Origin: Gymnopilus junonius
Taxonomy: Eukaryota; Basidiomycota; Agaricomycetes; Agaricales; Galerinaceae
Assembly: GCA_015501075.1 (NCBI GenBank)
Contig: JADNYJ010000060.1
Coordinates: 124,001 to 188,000 of the forward strand
Length of the DNA: 64,000 bases
Direction of reading: 5' to 3'
A program made the translations under genes and the position numbers. Below are positions 1 through 12,296 of this stretch, in pieces; position 1 is the first letter of the stretch; each line of letters begins with the position of its first letter. The notes beneath the pieces are model-generated. The model ran no database searches. It had not been told where the DNA came from and was given only the letters and a program-made list of their open reading frames with translations.

Positions 1-2189
1 GTCCCATACAATTTCATCATCCTGTTCGTCCTCGTCTTCAATAGCTCCAGGTTCATTCAGATGATTAAATGCATCTTTAAAAAGAAGCTCGTCGTCCGTG
101 CGACTGGTGAGCACAGTCATGTCATCTGCATCGGGATCTTGTTTGGGATTTACTTCTAAACTATTGTTTCGAATAGTCTCCAAACAGTTGCTGTTGCTGA
201 GGTTGAGGAACAAGAGACTGATCCGCTACTGCATGCATCATCTGTGGATGAGACGGTGCACGTACGTCTTCTACAGCCCCAAGGTCAAATAGGATGCGGT
301 TGTTAACCATCATCAGTGGCGAATTCTAGAACAGATATGAAAATGAGAAAGAGTTTCGTCCAACGTCGAAATGCGTACTCACCTCCATTTGAACCAAGAT
401 CTTTGCATCTTCCAGTAGATCATAAATTCTCATCAACTGCTCAACATTGGGATGTGGTTGCTCCCAAGCCGTGACACCAGTCCCCGATATGTTGTCCTTG
501 CCTTTTTTCTCTTCGCCCATCAATTTCCTAAGCGGTAAAAATCCTTTCATCTCAACGTCCTCTTCAAGAGGTGGACTGAAAATGGGCAACTTGTTGACCG
601 GAAACGCATGAGACAAGGCCAGCACAAATTGGGCAAATGTTTTCCAAAAGCGCAAGGTCTTGCTTGAATACCCACTAATCTTGCTTTGCACCTCCTTGGT
701 CACCTCAACTCCCTTCATAGATTCCTTGACTTGAAAGGCGATGAATTCTTGATCTTGCATGACGTACTTGTAATTAGCACGAAGCCATTTACTGGCGATT
801 CTGAGGGCTGGAAGGGTACGCCTAAATGTGGCGCTAATATGCTGAGCAAGATCGTCGACGCGTCCATCTGAGGAGGATCTTTGAGTTCATCTTTGCCAAC
901 CTCAAGTAGGACGAGGTGCATGTCCATCAAATTGTCAAGCAGACCCCACTCAATGAGGGTAGCTGTACCGGGCTGTACCGGAGCAGATTCCGCCCTTCGA
1001 TGAGATGTAGATGAATTGTCACGAATCATACGGTGCTTCCAGAGAGCTCCTTGAGACAGCACAATTGTGTTCGAAATCATGTCAACTGACAGATGTCGTT
1101 CTGACACGAGACTGTAAAAAATCGTGCGACACCTTTTCGTTGTGTTTGGGAGAGATAGACTTCATCCTGAAATGGTCTTCATCAGACTGCGCAAGCTAAT
1201 GCTTTTGTCAGAGATGCACATACTTCTCAATGCCCTTTTCCATTCCCACTCGCCACAGCGCATGCAAGACGACGACCCTCTCCTTGAAAATATCGATCCG
1301 TACCCTTGTCGGAAGTTGGAGGTCATTCGCCCCATTCCTATCCCGCTCTCTTCGACTCCTTTGTCGCCATGACTCCAGGGCTTTCGTTAGAACCGTCCCT
1401 AAATTCTCGGCGGCCGTATCATAGGGCTGACTCACGCACAACGCACGATAATAATGGATGAGAGAGGAGAAAGAGTCTTTCTGATATGAAGATAAAATGG
1501 CGAGCTGGTGAGATGGGTTGCCTTCATACGGTACAAGCAAGCGAGCTTGTTCATAGCACTGTCGTGCCTTATCATAATTCCTTGGGCGAGGAGGGATATC
1601 GGCCACAGCACCCCCACGCCTGCTTCGTCCTCTCCTCGGAGGACCATCTTCGTGACCCGCTCTTCTGCCATGACTTTCGTTATATAATTCACGATAACGA
1701 GCAATATCACCAAGGCAGATCAAAGCTTTGCTGAGGATCGCCATGCGGCTTTCCCGCTCCTCCGGAGTACTCGGCGTAAACGATGCATTTGGGTCGTCTG
1801 GCGGGAATTGGAAATGATTACGGCCACTCGCTCCGTGCATGACTCCCTCTCGGGTTTCAGATGCTTCGGCAGCCAGATTGGTTACGGTACCGTCATCTCT
1901 CTCGGAAAAGGAGACCGAGTGTAATCAGAGCGGGCTGAGCTTCGCTGAGATCGAAGAGACGGCGAAGACGAAGGACCACCTGGGTCCAGAACTTCTCTTC
2001 ATCAGCTAAGAACTGTCGGAACCGCTGGACGAGCTTGCGGTGTTCCACGACGCCATGATTATTATTTTGCCTCGGTTGTGGTTGTTGACCCTGGCCCTGC
2101 TGTTGTTGGCGCTGGTTGTTTTGTATTATGCGATCGAGGGCCGCGATGCGCTGCTTGTAGGATGAGATGAAGGCGTAGGATGTCTGCAT
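1..2189 (-). CDS. Est1/Smg7-like telomerase-NMD protein, 5' part (runs off window start)
   Basis: The gene reads leftward from an ATG at 2189 and runs past base 1. The first exon (about 1893-2189) gives an N-terminal 14-3-3-like helical region with a poly-Gln stretch. The next (about 1208-1905) carries TPR-like helices (NYDKARQCYEQARLLVPYEG, then HQLAILSSYQKDSFSSLIHY). Further exons at 715-1107 and 326-780 contain VLSQGALWKHRM and LPALRIASKWL, which match the Est1 DNA/RNA-binding domain, and an EEDVEMKGFLPL motif seen in Est1/Smg7/Ebs1. Family knowledge: these proteins act in telomerase recruitment or nonsense-mediated decay. The reading frame breaks near 1900-1910, where the sequence ends one frame inside a GAGAGAGA/TTTT stretch and resumes in another; this needs an extra base or two missing ones. 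The PIN domain, if any, lies outside the window. Exact exon edges near 1100-1210 are uncertain. Confidence 0.8.
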
Positions 2190-2907
2190 CCACAGATGGT
2201 TCTCGACATCTTTCGATTCCCTTGTATCAGGATGGACGAGTAGTAGAATCAGATAACGCCTCCGTAGGCTGACATGGGCAGCGTGTATTCATGAGAATTT
2301 TTTTTTCGCGTTTATTATTTGGCTAGACAGACAGCTCACTTTTTTCGCTGGAAATCGACTTCTTTATCGAATGGCTCTTTGGATTTGAGTAATTCTTTTA
2401 ACGATTGGTGTATGCTTTTCGCCTCACTAAGAATGGCGGTAGGGGACATGGTGATAAGAAGAGAGAATGCCAACGAGTCATTGTGATGCAGGTTAAGCAG
2501 GGCTCAATAAATTGAACAAAAACAAATGCAACATACCGGGCAACAGTTGCAGGCTGTTCAGTCATTGGTGATCTTTTCGTCTTGGTGTCAGACACACTCC
2601 ATTGTCCCCGTCGGTCCTTCAATATAAGAGCTTTCTTGCGCTTAAGAAGGTTGGATCAGACGTTGGGAAGACAGCGGTAACGGTCCAGAAATGAGAGTCT
2701 TCAAAAGGTCAGTCATCCATGCTAAATAAAATCCGTGGGAATCCTTCTCGCTCCAGATCCATGGGATTGTTGTAAACGAAATTCAAATAGCGTGATTTAT
2801 GAAACACCGTGGTATGTACATGGAGAATAGTTGACAGAACCAAAATATCATACATATATACAGGGCTTAGTTGACATCCACAAGAAATGTAAGATATAGC
2901 AAGAAAA
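2190..2907. other. Gap: Est1-like promoter and SNF2 gene 3' flank
   Basis: No coding exon is recognised. The right part should hold the 3' UTR of the SNF2 ATPase and the left part the promoter of the Est1-like gene, both read leftward. Short open frames here have no family features. Confidence 0.5.
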
Positions 2908-5900
2908 TCAATCCTCGTCCTCATCCTCGTCCCCACCACCATGGCGGAACAGTGCAAGCAGGTCTTCCATACCAAGGCGCATGTCCTTAATCTTGTCACC
3001 ACTCAAGGCAGCAGCCGCGAGGGCCCGCTTCTTGTCTTGCAACTAAAGTAAACACCATATAAGGTACTGTCGCTATTGTATCAGTCAGCAAATCTACTCA
3101 CGAGCAAAATGCGGTCCTCGACAGTATTATCAATCTTGAGTTTGAAAATATTCACGTCACGCTGCTGGCCGAAACGATGGGCACGGTCGAATGCTTGGTC
3201 TTCAAGAGCAGGGTTCCACCACAGGTCGACGAGAATAACGTTGTTGCAGGCAGTTAAATTGAGACCCGTACTTCCGGCTTTAAACGAGATTAAGATAACC
3301 CTTGTCGAGCTGCTGGTCCTGATCTTTTCCAGAGCAAGCTCGCGGTCTCTAGGATTCATGGATCCGTCATCTTACAGCGTACATCAATATCACGATGGAT
3401 GAAAATATCAAGCAGCACTCACATCGGACATACTTGACCCCCATCTTTCTTAAAAAGGGTTCAAGAAGATCAAGCATAGAAGTGAACTGCGAAAAGATAA
3501 TGGTCTTCTCCTCAGAATTAGAACGCGAGTCAATATCCAGCAGGAGCTTCAGGATCATCCTAATCTTTGCTGATGAAGGCCGTTGCGAATCTACTTTCTT
3601 CGCTTGAATGGCAAGGGGCACGCAGTCACGACAATGCGTCCGCCATTCTCCCTCGCCGATGTTACTTGAGTTAAGCCTGCGAAGCTGATCAGCCCACTGC
3701 CTTGTCGACAGAAAAAAGAAAGGAACTTACTCAGACGTGCACATCTGACACTTCCTCGTCACACCCATTTGGCCAAAGGCGGCAACGAGCTCATCGTCGG
3801 GGTCCACGTCTTTATCGTCCTTGCCTTTCTCTACAGCCTTCGGTTCAAGAGCTTCTGAATCGTTCTTGAAATCCTTGGTGACAAGAGATGGATGGTTGCA
3901 CGCTAAGACGAAATCATCATTAACTCCGCACGTGAATATTAACAGGAAGACTAAACACCTTGGCGAAGCCTGAGCAATAGCAGCAAGACAGACATATAGT
4001 TGCTTCCTCCTTTACTGTTCTTCATGAGCTTCTCAATGACGCTTTCCATCTTAGTTTCCAGCGAAACATAGAATTCTCGCTCTTCGTCATCGAAATCGCA
4101 CGTAACAATCTCGACAGTCCGCTTGGGAAGGTCAATGAGAACTTTGCCATTGAGATGCTGGTCCTTCCGGCGGCGAAGCATGATTTGCTTCAGGACAACC
4201 TATACAGGATGAGAACCGAGGTCAGCATCAAGCTGGAGAGTAGTCCGACGTCGCAAGCTTACCTGAAGACGCTTCATAGCCCGAGATGCTCCACGGCCGC
4301 TGGAGACAGGTTTGGCGATCGTGTTATTGAACGTCTCCCAGTTGGACAAGGGCTTAATTCGCAAGAACTTGATTAACGAATATAGTTCTGTGACATTGTT
4401 CTGCCTGATGTACTATCAGCTAGAAGCTCGTTGAACAAAAAATGTTAAATTAAAACGAACATCGGTGTACCGGTCAAACACCAGCGGAACTTGCCCTGAA
4501 GCTCACAGCAGGCAGATGCACCCTTGGTTTTGACATTCTTGATGTTATGGGCCTCATCTGGCCGTTGCTGATCAGCTTCCTAGAGACAGACGGGATAAAT
4601 GTGTCAAGCTTACCGAGAACAATTCGCCACCATTTTACGCCGTATAGGGCACACTTCTTGGCTTTTGCCTTACCAGCCGTCTTCTTCTTGACCGTCTTGC
4701 CAAAGTCTTCATCAGACTCATCCTCTGATACCTCAGGTGTCGTTTTCTTGGAGGATGCTTTTGATGATGCCTTTGACTCGTCTTTGGCTGATGGGTTGTA
4801 AGCCATGTATTCGGATTTGACAGTATCGTAAGTCGTCACCACGACAAAATATTTCTGAAGAACGGTAGGATCTGGACGAGGCAGTCAAGTTTTGATGCTA
4901 TTGCTGCTTAATTTGGATACTGTACCTGCAGTACGTTGAGGTCCTTGATGCTTGATGACTGTCAGGTTTGTCATCTTTTTGATTTCATCGGCCCATTGAC
5001 CAACGAGGGCAAGAGGACATACAACCCTAAGGTAGATCGTCAGCAAACAATAGACGCAGTGGAAGAAACCCTATGCCTACAAAGTGGTAGCACTCCAGCC
5101 GTCTTCCTTGTCTTTCTTCTTGGCTTTTCCTTCAACAATCCTTGTCAGGGTTTGAATTGTTTTACCAAGACTTTGGAAAAAAGGGTTGAGTAGCAGGAAA
5201 TAAAAACAAAGAAGCCAGTTATACCCCATATCGTCAGCTAATATACCACCCGTCTTTTTCTTCGTTGCATCTTCGCGGTCCTTCATCCATGTACGACCTA
5301 GAATCTGATGCGGCAAGAGCTCTATGCCTCCCTTGAAGCCATCAACCTTAGCCTGAGTCATATCAATCTCGACGTCCTGATCGAGCTCTTGGTTCATGCC
5401 ACCACCCATGAGTTCTTTGAGTGCCTTTTCTGTTTCGGCAGGTGTCATATACGGACGGTCGTCAGCAACATCGGGTAAGTCGACTTGTTCTCCATCAAGG
5501 GTCTGTATGGGAGGGGATACTCCTGCAGTCTTTTGACCTGCGCCTAGTGGATAGAGGCTGCGGTTTGTGGGTACAGCTATTTGAGCCGCCTTGGGTTTGA
5601 CCGGAGCCAAGGGGTAGCGAGCATTAGCTTGCTGTTGCTGAACATATTCTCGATGCGGTTTTGCAGAGGTGCAGGTTGATTAGGTTGAGCCGACTTCTTA
5701 TATTTCCTGGATCGAATAAGGTTTAGTCCCTATTTTGCAGCGTGGTGATGCAGGGATACGCTTACCCTGCCGAAATTTCGACAACCTCCGATTCTTGATC
5801 TTTATCGTCCTCCAGCTCATCTTCTTCATCTGAAGAGATGATTACAGTGCTCCTTTTAGCCATTATGTTCGAAGACTTGATGCCCGATTTCGCTGCGGGT

Positions 5901-6148
5901 GCCTTTGAAGGAGGAGCGGATGATGTTGAACTGCTAGCACTAGACGACGCGATTGACTAGGGGTTGTTAGATACGTGGCATAATACACGCGGACGGATAA
6001 CGTACAATCGTTTCCGTCTTTTTCCTCGGTCCTCCGAATTCAGGGTAGAAGTTAGGGTTGTTCATAAGTTGCTGCCGCCTGCAACAAAATAAGCACGCTG
6101 CATGGGTTACTGTCTACTATCGGAGACTCACATGCGTTCCATCGTCAT
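2908..6148 (-). CDS. SNF2-family DNA-dependent ATPase, Rad5/Rad16-ULS1-like
   Basis: Multi-exon gene starting at the ATG at 6148. The start MTMERMRQQLMNN is joined across two introns to NPNFYPEFGG and then an acidic, Ser-rich disordered segment (SSDEEDELEDD). The ATPase lobe begins near LLPHQILGRTWM. Motif I, DDMGLGKTIQT, is formed across an intron at 5170-5235. Motif II is DEAHNIKN at about 4540, followed by LTGTPMQNN. The insertion MLRRRKDQHLNGK and a Cys-x2-Cys pair (KCQMC) with a second pair (HCRDC) precede the helicase C-terminal lobe with TIIFSQFTSMLDLLEPFL, SFKAGSTGLNLT and DLWWNPALEDQAFDRAHRFGQ. It ends in an Asp/Glu tail. In this family such proteins are nuclear translocases on DNA or chromatin, some SUMO-targeted ubiquitin ligases. 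Here only a four-Cys zinc site is visible rather than a full RING, so ligase activity is uncertain. Confidence 0.9.
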
Positions 6149-6718
6149 AGTAAGATATTTTCTTTAGTAGATAAGAACGAAAAGGGACTGAGGTTGTGTA
6201 GATGGTTAAAGGAAAGAAAGCAAACTCAGTTGGCCCTGAGGAACGCGATTCAACTTGACTATCATGTGACCATGTTTAGATTTCCTTTTCAGTAAATTAA
6301 AATTGGTCCGCGCAGAAGTCGGTCGCCGCTCATTGTGACTCGCTAGCATCCTTCGACTAGGGACTATGGGTGAAGTGTCCGAACAGACAAAGCCCAACTT
6401 TTCGGCACGAAAAGTGCTCGTCCGTCGATGGCGCTTTTGTAGGCCTCGGAACTTGAGTAATTCTCCTCCAAACTCTACAGAACTTGGTATAGTATTGTGC
6501 AAAAATTTGCCTCTTCTCGACTCATGTGCGACTCAGAGCTTTCATGATGAAACAGGGAAACAGGACCGATAGGCATTTGACCGCCTGCCAGGCTGAAAAG
6601 CATATTTCTCCTCTATTTGACTCAAATTTTACACTCTTAAACTCACTGGCTCTCCTGTAAACCCACGAACTCGGAGTACGAAGCGAACCTTCCTTGCAGC
6701 CTCCTGCGAATATTTAGT
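6149..6718. other. Divergent intergenic region between SNF2 ATPase and mitochondrial carrier
   Basis: The two flanking genes start away from each other, so this 570-base gap should contain both promoters. A 13-base string GTGACTCGCTAGC near 6338-6350 recurs at about 24634. No coding feature is supported. Confidence 0.45.
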
Positions 6719-7923
6719 ATGCTCAAGCCGGCAGATGAACACTCGGATCTCAGCTTCCTGCTTCGTTCTGCGATAGCCGGAGGAATTGCGGGTGGTGTTG
6801 TCAGTGCCGTTCCCCCGTTCAAGTGTTTTTCCTACATTCTGACGAGCGGGCCAATTTTAGGCGAAGACATCTGTGACTCCCCTCGACCGCATCAAGATAC
6901 TCTTCCAAACACATAATGCTGATTTTCAGCGATTTTCAGGTTAACGTATACAACATCCGCGTCTGAATGCATAGGAGTTGCGAAGACTGATAGTAATGCA
7001 GGTCCTTGGAGAGGCATCGGAGATGCTATTCAGTTCATTATACGTAATCAAGGCGTACGCGGTCTCTTCCAGGTGCGTATGCAATTTGTATGGCAAAATC
7101 TCAATTATCTGAATATTTTCTTAGGGAAATACTCTGACTCTCGCGCGAGCCATTCCTCATGCCGCTGTTGGATACACTGTTTACGACAAAGCGAACCAAG
7201 TAAATCTGATTCGCATCCTCTCAAAAATCAATACTTGAATATCATCTATCTAGTTCCTCATGCCAGCACCTGATTCCCAGACATCATTCAGACGTCTTTT
7301 AGCTGGTGCCATTACAGGTCAGTTCTCTCCGTCATTCCTGGGTAGTCCGACTAATCATCTTCCTAGGATTATCTGCAATGCCTTTCACGTATCCATTTGA
7401 AGTAATCCGTGTGCGGATGGCAATTGAGACGAAAAACTACACTCAACGTTCAAGTCCTTGGTCCGCCATACGCACCATCTGGAGTGAAGGCCGGTCCAAT
7501 GGCCGCATTACCCCGCTGCCAATCTTAAATTTCTACAGAGGATTCACTGTCTCGGCACTCGGCGTCGTACCCTACAGAGGAGGAGTTTTCTTGATCTGGG
7601 AGAGCCTCAATGCCTATTCACGCAAAACTCTCCGCCCAGAAACTCTCAGAACCCACAAAACGCGAATACATCTGGCAGTGGGCGCAATAGCAGGGACTGT
7701 CTTCCAGATAGCGACATACCCTTTAGAAATCATTCGACGTACTCAGCAAGCGAATGGTGAGCCAAAAATGATTGGCATCCGCGAGACTGTGTCCCAGATA
7801 TGGACGCGAGGTGGTTGGCGAGGATTCTACGTGGGGCTGGGAGTGGGCCTGATTAAGCAAGTACCGATGTACAGTGTTTCATTGACTGTCTGGCAGATAG
7901 CGAAAGGGTTCCTTGATATTTAA
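6719..7923 (+). CDS. Mitochondrial carrier family protein, LEU5/SLC25A16-like
   Basis: Five or so exons give about 320 residues with the three-fold carrier repeat. Repeat 1 begins SAIAGGIAGGVVSA and has TPLDRIKILFQ after an intron; repeat 2 has LLAGAITGLSAM and YPFEVIRVRM; repeat 3 has AVGAIAGTVFQIATYPLEII. Each shows the P-x-[DE]-x-x-[KR] signature. The stop is TAA at 7921-7923 after KGFLDI. Family knowledge: these are six-helix inner-membrane exchangers. The order and motifs resemble the coenzyme A/adenine nucleotide group (Leu5, SLC25A16/42), but the substrate cannot be fixed from sequence alone. Introns are about 50-70 bases with standard ends, and no frame break is seen. Confidence 0.85.
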
Positions 7924-8825
7924 TTCTAGTTTTGCTGGCCTTTGGCCCTGATCTCGATACCTGGCGTGGCCTGTGTCAAAGACTAGCCGCTAAAGACCTC
8001 AAAGTAACCAGCTAAATTCCTTGTCCGTGTATTATTTACTCGTTGACGCAAGAATATACAAGTCGCTTAAAGGGTTCCAGAGAGAATCAGAGCACGAGAA
8101 GACTCCACCAGATGTACGAGGGCCAAAGGACTTCTGAAACTTCGCAATAGGTATTGCTATCGTCCGAATCCTGAAGGCACCCATCTTATTGGCCACTTAC
8201 TTAATATATGTGCACGAGTTGCTACCTCCGCTATGAGATCTAGAGCATCATTTCTTACGATAAAAATTCAGTTGCACACACTCCTCGTACTAATGCATAA
8301 CAGGTGAACATTGAACCAAGTGTTGATAGTAAATTTTGTCTTTATAAGATGCTGATTGAATCAAACTGATGGACTCAACACGCATCACCGCCTATGGACT
8401 ACAGGGGAATGAGGACGAGTAGATTCAGATGATTGTGGTGGAGCCGCAGCCAAGCTTCGTGGATCTGTATGGTGGTTGCGTTGCACAAAGAGGGACAATG
8501 GGACTGGCCATGTCTGGGCCAGCCGATTGTTGCCAGGTCGTGTCGGAGAATGAAATGCGTGGTATCGGGAGGATGAAAGTATGATTGATGCAGTTAACGG
8601 TTATGGCAACGGAGTAGTTATCCTTGCAACGGGCCTTCACGTCTTTCTTTCGCTCCTCCACCTTCTTCTTCTTCTTCTTATTCACCTTTTCGCCCAGTGG
8701 GCACTTCCAATCTTTTCTTCTTCAAATTCTCTGGCCACCGAGGACGCCAGGCAACTCCTCTTTTTGCCACTTCTTCAACAAGAGTCACCGCAGGCGACGG
8801 GCTCGAAGTCCTTCAAGATCTAGCC
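7924..8825. other. Intergenic, no gene recognised
   Basis: The region follows the carrier stop and precedes the surface-protein gene. It contains a CT/TTC-rich tract at about 8640-8720 just upstream of the next start, as is common in fungal promoters. I see no coding exon or RNA gene. Confidence 0.4.
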
Positions 8826-10117
8826 ATGCCACCCTCTATTCTCCCTGGTCGACTTGCTTTATTGGTCGTGTTCTACTCCTCCTGTTATTCTCTTTCCAAG
8901 TTCACGCTCTGCCACTCGTTCCACGACAAAATGCATCCGGCCAACCCACTTCTGTTACTACTGTTCATACCACTGATACGTGCGCCATTGAAATATTCTG
9001 AATGGAAGGGCGGTCGGGCTAATGGTTATCATTTCAGCCCCCTCGGTCTCCTTACAGAGACATGTGTCGTTGTGCTCACACCAGTTACGGATGCTAGCGG
9101 GAATCCTCAAGTGCAGGAGGTGAAGACATGTACCGTGTCGATGAACTCTACGTCTGCCGCTTCCCCGGCGAACTCACCACCAAGCGTTTCTTCAACGACA
9201 ATTCTGTCTTCTGCCATGACCTCGCCCACAGATTCGACGGTCGTGACCCCAACTGAGTCAATTCCAGCGCCGATAGCAACTTCTTCGACTGTGTCCGATA
9301 CCTCGGCGACCGGTACCGCCACTTCTTCAACGGCCACGGATACCGCTTCAACTACCACCGACACTGCTTCAACTGTTCGTGCTACTTCTTCAGCGGTCAC
9401 GGATGCTCCTTCGACAGCTACGGATACCACCGCTTCCTCATCGTCTTCCACGGCGAGTGCTGTAACTTCTCCAGCAGCTCCAGCTATCTCTGTTATTGTG
9501 AGATATACTGTTTTATCTATTTCATGAAATACTCAACCGTAATTTGCAGGGTGTCTCATCGATACCGGTTCCAACTGGTTCAGTTACTGTCACCGATGGT
9601 GCCGCTACCACATCATCTACGTCGACGTCAATATCTGCTACTGATCTTGTGAGTCCCAACCCTCAATCCCAATTTCCGATACTTTCTTACCCACATTTCT
9701 ACAGGGAACGTCAAGTGCTTCGTCTGCAGTCGATACCACTGCGACAGCCGCTCCCGCTGTTACTTCCGGTGCGGCCGACACTGTTCCTACTTCCGCTTCC
9801 GCAGCTGCCGCCAGTGCTGCTGCCGCCTCCACAACACCGTCAGCTGCTGCTGCTGCTGCCTTCGCACTGCCAGGCAAGAAGCTCTCCGTGCTCCCTATCG
9901 GGTTAGGTGTATTTGCTGGGATTTCGGTGATTGCTTTGATCGTTGTTGGACTGGTAACCTATGAGCGTACGAAGTACCGCAAGGTTCGTTATTTTATTTC
10001 CTTCTTCCCTTGCGCGCTATTTACTGATATATGGATTATCCAACCCTACAGGCGTTCCGGCAACGTAAACTTGCTGAATCAGGCGCTGCAATGGGTTACG
10101 GAGGCAACATGTCATGA
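8826..10117 (+). CDS. Ser/Thr-rich single-pass cell-surface protein
   Basis: Exons join to a type I membrane protein: a hydrophobic leader (RVLLLLLFSFQVHALPLVPR), a short region with two Cys (TETC, VKTC), a long Ser/Thr/Ala-rich stalk that would be heavily O-mannosylated, a single membrane span (LPIGLGVFAGISVIALIVVG) at about 9890-9950, and a short basic tail ending AMGYGGNMS. The last introns end cleanly at 9549, 9705 and 10051. The layout resembles Mid2/Wsc-type wall sensors or mucin-like adhesins, but no WSC domain is visible, so the function is open. The leader is in a different frame from the ATG at 8826; one missing C in the CCC at 8832-8834 would connect them. Otherwise the only in-frame ATG for the leader is at 8624, which gives an implausible leader. 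Confidence 0.65.
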
Positions 10118-11145
10118 AAGTTGGTATAGAGATCGGTAGAGAATGTATACGCACCAGCTAATCCGCATACCTAACGTTTTTTTACTTTGTTGTTAAAATA
10201 CTTTTTTTTCTCGTGGAGGCTTGCTTTACATCCTGGAGTTCAATGTTCAGTTCGTTCTTTGCATCCTTGAGCCCTTTTTTGTACTTATTTTTATTGTGTT
10301 TCTCTCTAGCATCGTTTTGTTTTGATTTCGACACTATGTACCTTGTACAATCTCTTTGTCGCCCACCGCTCGACCAGAATATTCGATGCAATTATACGTA
10401 GTTAGAGAGAGAAAATCTAGCCTATCCCGCACAGAAGGATGTGTTGGACCTTGTGATGATGACGACGGTGCCGAACTTCAGATGGGGCATCTGGCTTTCG
10501 TCTGGATTGGTTGGGGCCCGGGCATAGAAGAGCCCTGGTATGATGACAACTGTCAGTTGACCTACGCAGAATCCTTTTTCATCACTGGCAGTGCTCTTCA
10601 ATGATGCTGGTGAATCAGCCTTACAGACCCATAGAGGAACTTGAGAACAGGGGGAGGTGAACGACTTAATAACCAGCCTCTGGCCAATCTTATCTGATTA
10701 CATGGCCATGAAGAGAAAATTATGAACGCCTGGCCTGCAGACCCCAGCTCGTTCCTTATAGGGACCGACTGGCTGGAAATCATCGTCATCATCTCGCCGT
10801 GACTTGGCAGACCCAAGGTATCTCTCCTTGTCAGCCAGGCATAATAAACACGAAAGAGGCTTTCATGAGTGAAAAGGTCTTGACAATGCCGTTCCGATAG
10901 GCTTTTATTTTAAAGGTATCTTGCCAAGGACTCCAGAAGTCGGAACTGACCATTTTTTCAGCAGCTCAGCATTTGAGCGTTATGCAATAAAGTACTAGTA
11001 GTGCGGGACTGAGTACATTAACAACAAAATATTCACTTCGCCACATAGTAGTAACAAAGTCAACCAATGTACCGAGTGTACGTACGGCGAGGGTAACAGT
11101 GAACACATGCAAAAAGAAATTAGCCTTGCATCGCCGAAAACGAAA
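10118..11145. other. Intergenic, 3' flank and Pol III downstream region
   Basis: No coding exon is recognised. The left end is T-rich 3' flank of the surface-protein gene. The right end is the 3' flank of the leftward-read tRNA. Confidence 0.4.
11137..11140 (-). terminator. Pol III terminator (T run) of initiator tRNA
   Basis: On the minus strand, four T residues occur 6 bases beyond the tRNA discriminator base, the minimum usually needed for RNA polymerase III termination. A second run of five T lies about 22 bases further on. Confidence 0.6.
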
Positions 11146-11217
11146 TAGCAGCAACTCGTTTCGATCGAGTGACCTCGGGGTTATGGGCCCCGCGCGCTAC
11201 CGCTGCGCCATGCTGCT
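11146..11217 (-). tRNA. Initiator tRNA-Met (CAT)
   Basis: The minus strand folds as a complete 72-base cloverleaf without intron. The acceptor AGCAGCA pairs fully with TGCTGCT. The D stem GCGC pairs with GCGC, the anticodon stem CGGGG pairs with CCCCG around loop CCCATAA (anticodon CAT), and the T stem ACTCG pairs with CGAGT around loop ATCGAAA. Eukaryotic initiator hallmarks are present: an A1:U72 pair, three consecutive G:C pairs at the base of the anticodon stem, and A instead of T at the first T-loop position with A at position 60. It supplies Met-tRNAi to eIF2 for start-codon recognition. The A box (TGGCGCAGCGGTAG) and B box (GGTCACTCGATCGAAAC, with A in place of the usual first loop T) are internal. 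Confidence 0.95.
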
Positions 11218-11438
11218 CTTTATATTCCCTGGCAATTTATTACTAATAGATATGTTACCACCAGAACTTCACTCAGTGATAGAGATGAAATGAATGGTCT
11301 CGAAAGTTGAATGATTCGGTGATATGTGGACCAACTGCCGACAGCATAATACGTAGCACCTTTCTTTCATCAGGAGAATGAGGATGGTGCCCAGTTGGAC
11401 GAATGAATACATATGCATGGTGTAAAGTAATTTACAAA

Positions 11439-12296
11439 TCATTCTATAATATCGTCTGATGGATTAGCGAAGGTTGCTCTCTGCTTTAGAGCTCCAGAAG
11501 ATGGCTCAGTCTGCCTAGACTTCTCAGGGATATCCGCAGGATCTATCCTCGCGAGCTTTTCGTTTTCGTGTTGGGTGATTGCTCCTCCTGTAGACTCGTC
11601 TGCAGAAAAGGTGGGCCGCAGAGCGCTTCTAGAGGTATTCTCTCCATTCAAATCACGGTCAGGCGCAGCACAAGTTATACCGAAAGTGAAGAGGAAAGCA
11701 CGACTAATGGTCTGCAAAATATCGTACAACACCAATAAGGCTCCTGCAATGCCAGGGAACCTTTGGCCGAGTTGGTTTCCAAAAATTTTCACTTCATCCA
11801 TAATTTGTTTCCATTCTACATCCTTGACTGCATGTATCAATGGTCCAGAGTTCGCGCCTTCGGTGGGTAATTTCTTGATCTAGAAAAAGTCTGATCAGTG
11901 GACGAACCAACCAAACCGTCGGTAAAAAAAAAAATTACTATAAATTGGGAGGCTGCATTGGCGCCGACGAACAATCCTACGGCAATTCCTGCCAGTGGGA
12001 TCGTAGAGATTGAAATCAATAAAAGCTTGAAGGATACTATTCTCCTAGCATCAATTGATTGTAGTTCACACGTCGGAAGACGGTACTCACAAGGTATCAA
12101 TCCACTTAAAATAACGAAAACAATGCCGAAGGAAACTGTGGCGGTGGCCCATAAAATAAGAAACAGCGATGGTACGGCACTGGAAAATTTCTCGTTATCA
12201 TTCATTGAGTCAGGGCAGAAAAAGGCTCACAAGAACGCCAGAGCAAGCAGAATAGCCAGTAAGGCAGGAGTTGCCACAACCATCTTTAATTTCATT
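11439..12296 (-). CDS. Small fungal multi-span membrane protein, unknown function
   Basis: Not recognised as a named family. The start is taken at ATG 12296 (MKLKMVVATPALLAILLALA); an intron at about 12185-12233 then joins to AVPSLFLILWATATVSFG. Two or three hydrophobic segments follow (FGIVFVILSGLI; LLLISISTIPLAGIAVGLFV; ASQFIVIFFFTDGLVG), then a cytosolic tail with an amphipathic stretch (GNQLGQRFPGIAGALLVLYD) and a polar C-terminus ending DDIIE with stop at 11439-11441. Small introns around 12050-12090 and 11840-11890 are likely but their edges are uncertain. It could be a SUR7/PalI-like or other four-span protein. The start could lie further upstream. Confidence 0.5.

Noticed and set aside
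9107..9451. Val/Glu-rich minus-strand open frame of 114 codons
   Set aside because: It is the reverse-strand shadow of the Ser/Thr/Ala-rich stalk.
8697..9527. A continuous 276-codon frame as the surface protein
   Set aside because: It lacks a proper signal peptide and reads through an intron at about 8982-9039 that has good gt and ag ends; the leader with LPLVPR is in another frame.
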